From an uncultured Pelagibacteraceae bacterium (lineage in GTDB: Bacteria; Pseudomonadota; Alphaproteobacteria; Pelagibacterales; AG-422-B15): a stretch of DNA of 64,000 nt. The translations under genes were made by a program, and so were the position numbers. Location: assembly GCA_902544065.1 (NCBI GenBank), contig CACCAS010000005.1:46857-110856 (forward strand). Direction: 5' to 3'. Positions 63,994 to 64,000 of the stretch are shown piece by piece. The notes below the pieces were generated by a model. That model was not told where the DNA came from and made no database searches. It worked only from the letters and a program-made list of their open reading frames with translations. The stretch's first letter is position 1. Every line of letters begins with the position of its first letter.

Positions 63994-64000
63994 ATGGAGG
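63994..64000 (+). CDS. Probable start of the next gene (cut by the window)
   Basis: ATG at 63994 eight bases after a strong GGGGGAG ribosome site; only two codons (Met-Glu) are visible, so no product can be named. Confidence 0.45.

Overview
The window is one contiguous stretch of an AT-rich, gene-dense chromosome. Gene content and order point to a marine-type streamlined alphaproteobacterium. The lineage markers are the cluster atpHAGDC, the order rppH-ctpA-rlmH-rsfS-nadD-proA-proB-obgE-rpmA-rplU, a SAM-II riboswitch before metX, a DUF1015-serC-serA run, ethylmalonyl-CoA pathway genes, Coq7 and RpoH. Low GC, tiny intergenic gaps and many ATGA-type overlaps fit groups such as AEGEAN-169/HIMB59-like Rhodospirillales. 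That placement is inference; no 16S gene is present.

Layout. 1-7.6 kb: the 5' end of xerC, a transaldolase, priA and the F1 part of ATP synthase. 7.6-14.7 kb (minus strand): RNA decapping, protease, ribosome maturation, NAD and proline synthesis, ObgE, L27 and L21. 14.8-20.8 kb (plus): DUF1015, serine synthesis, phosphoglycerate mutase and the two-gene acetoacetyl-CoA/3-hydroxybutyryl-CoA module. 20.8-23.5 kb (minus): gloB, metW and metX with a SAM-II riboswitch and a terminator. 23.5-31.3 kb: hisC-tyrA, envelope and lipid genes, lysA-lptM-argH and a TlpA-like thioredoxin. 31.3-39.4 kb: etfAB, cobalamin adenosyltransferase, a HIG1 protein, methylsuccinyl-CoA dehydrogenase, crotonyl-CoA carboxylase/reductase and ethylmalonyl-CoA mutase, which together form an acetyl-CoA assimilation block. 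39.4-41.6 kb: an HNH protein, coq7, dsbB and a DedA-like protein.

41,696-48,517 is the accessory region: a compact integrative element of about 6.8 kb in tRNA-Leu(CAA). It is bounded by a perfect 40-bp direct repeat equal to the 5' half of the tRNA, so the functional tRNA now takes its 5' half and its promoter from the element. The element encodes a tyrosine integrase, a small serine recombinase, a probable ribbon-helix-helix regulator, a larger regulator-like protein and small orphan proteins. I see no capsid, portal, terminase or tail gene. Its most striking property is a composite 47-bp repeat, a 14-bp palindrome followed by a 32-bp imperfect inverted repeat. It occurs three times in the same orientation, exactly at gene-block borders, and lone halves occur at two further places. 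One copy supplies the last codons of the serine recombinase. This looks like a modular cassette arrangement, possibly shuffled by that recombinase, and is my main candidate for something undescribed.

48.5-64 kb returns to the chromosome: pabB-pabC, an acyl-CoA synthetase, then an opposing cluster with an outer-membrane barrel, an outer-membrane lipoprotein-sorting-type protein and two tandem MMPL/RND exporters, then ispH, a thioesterase, a GNAT protein, an LhgO-type oxidoreductase, rpoH, a CsaA-like protein and tRNA-Arg(CCT). The window ends with an AT-rich leader and the probable first codons of another gene.
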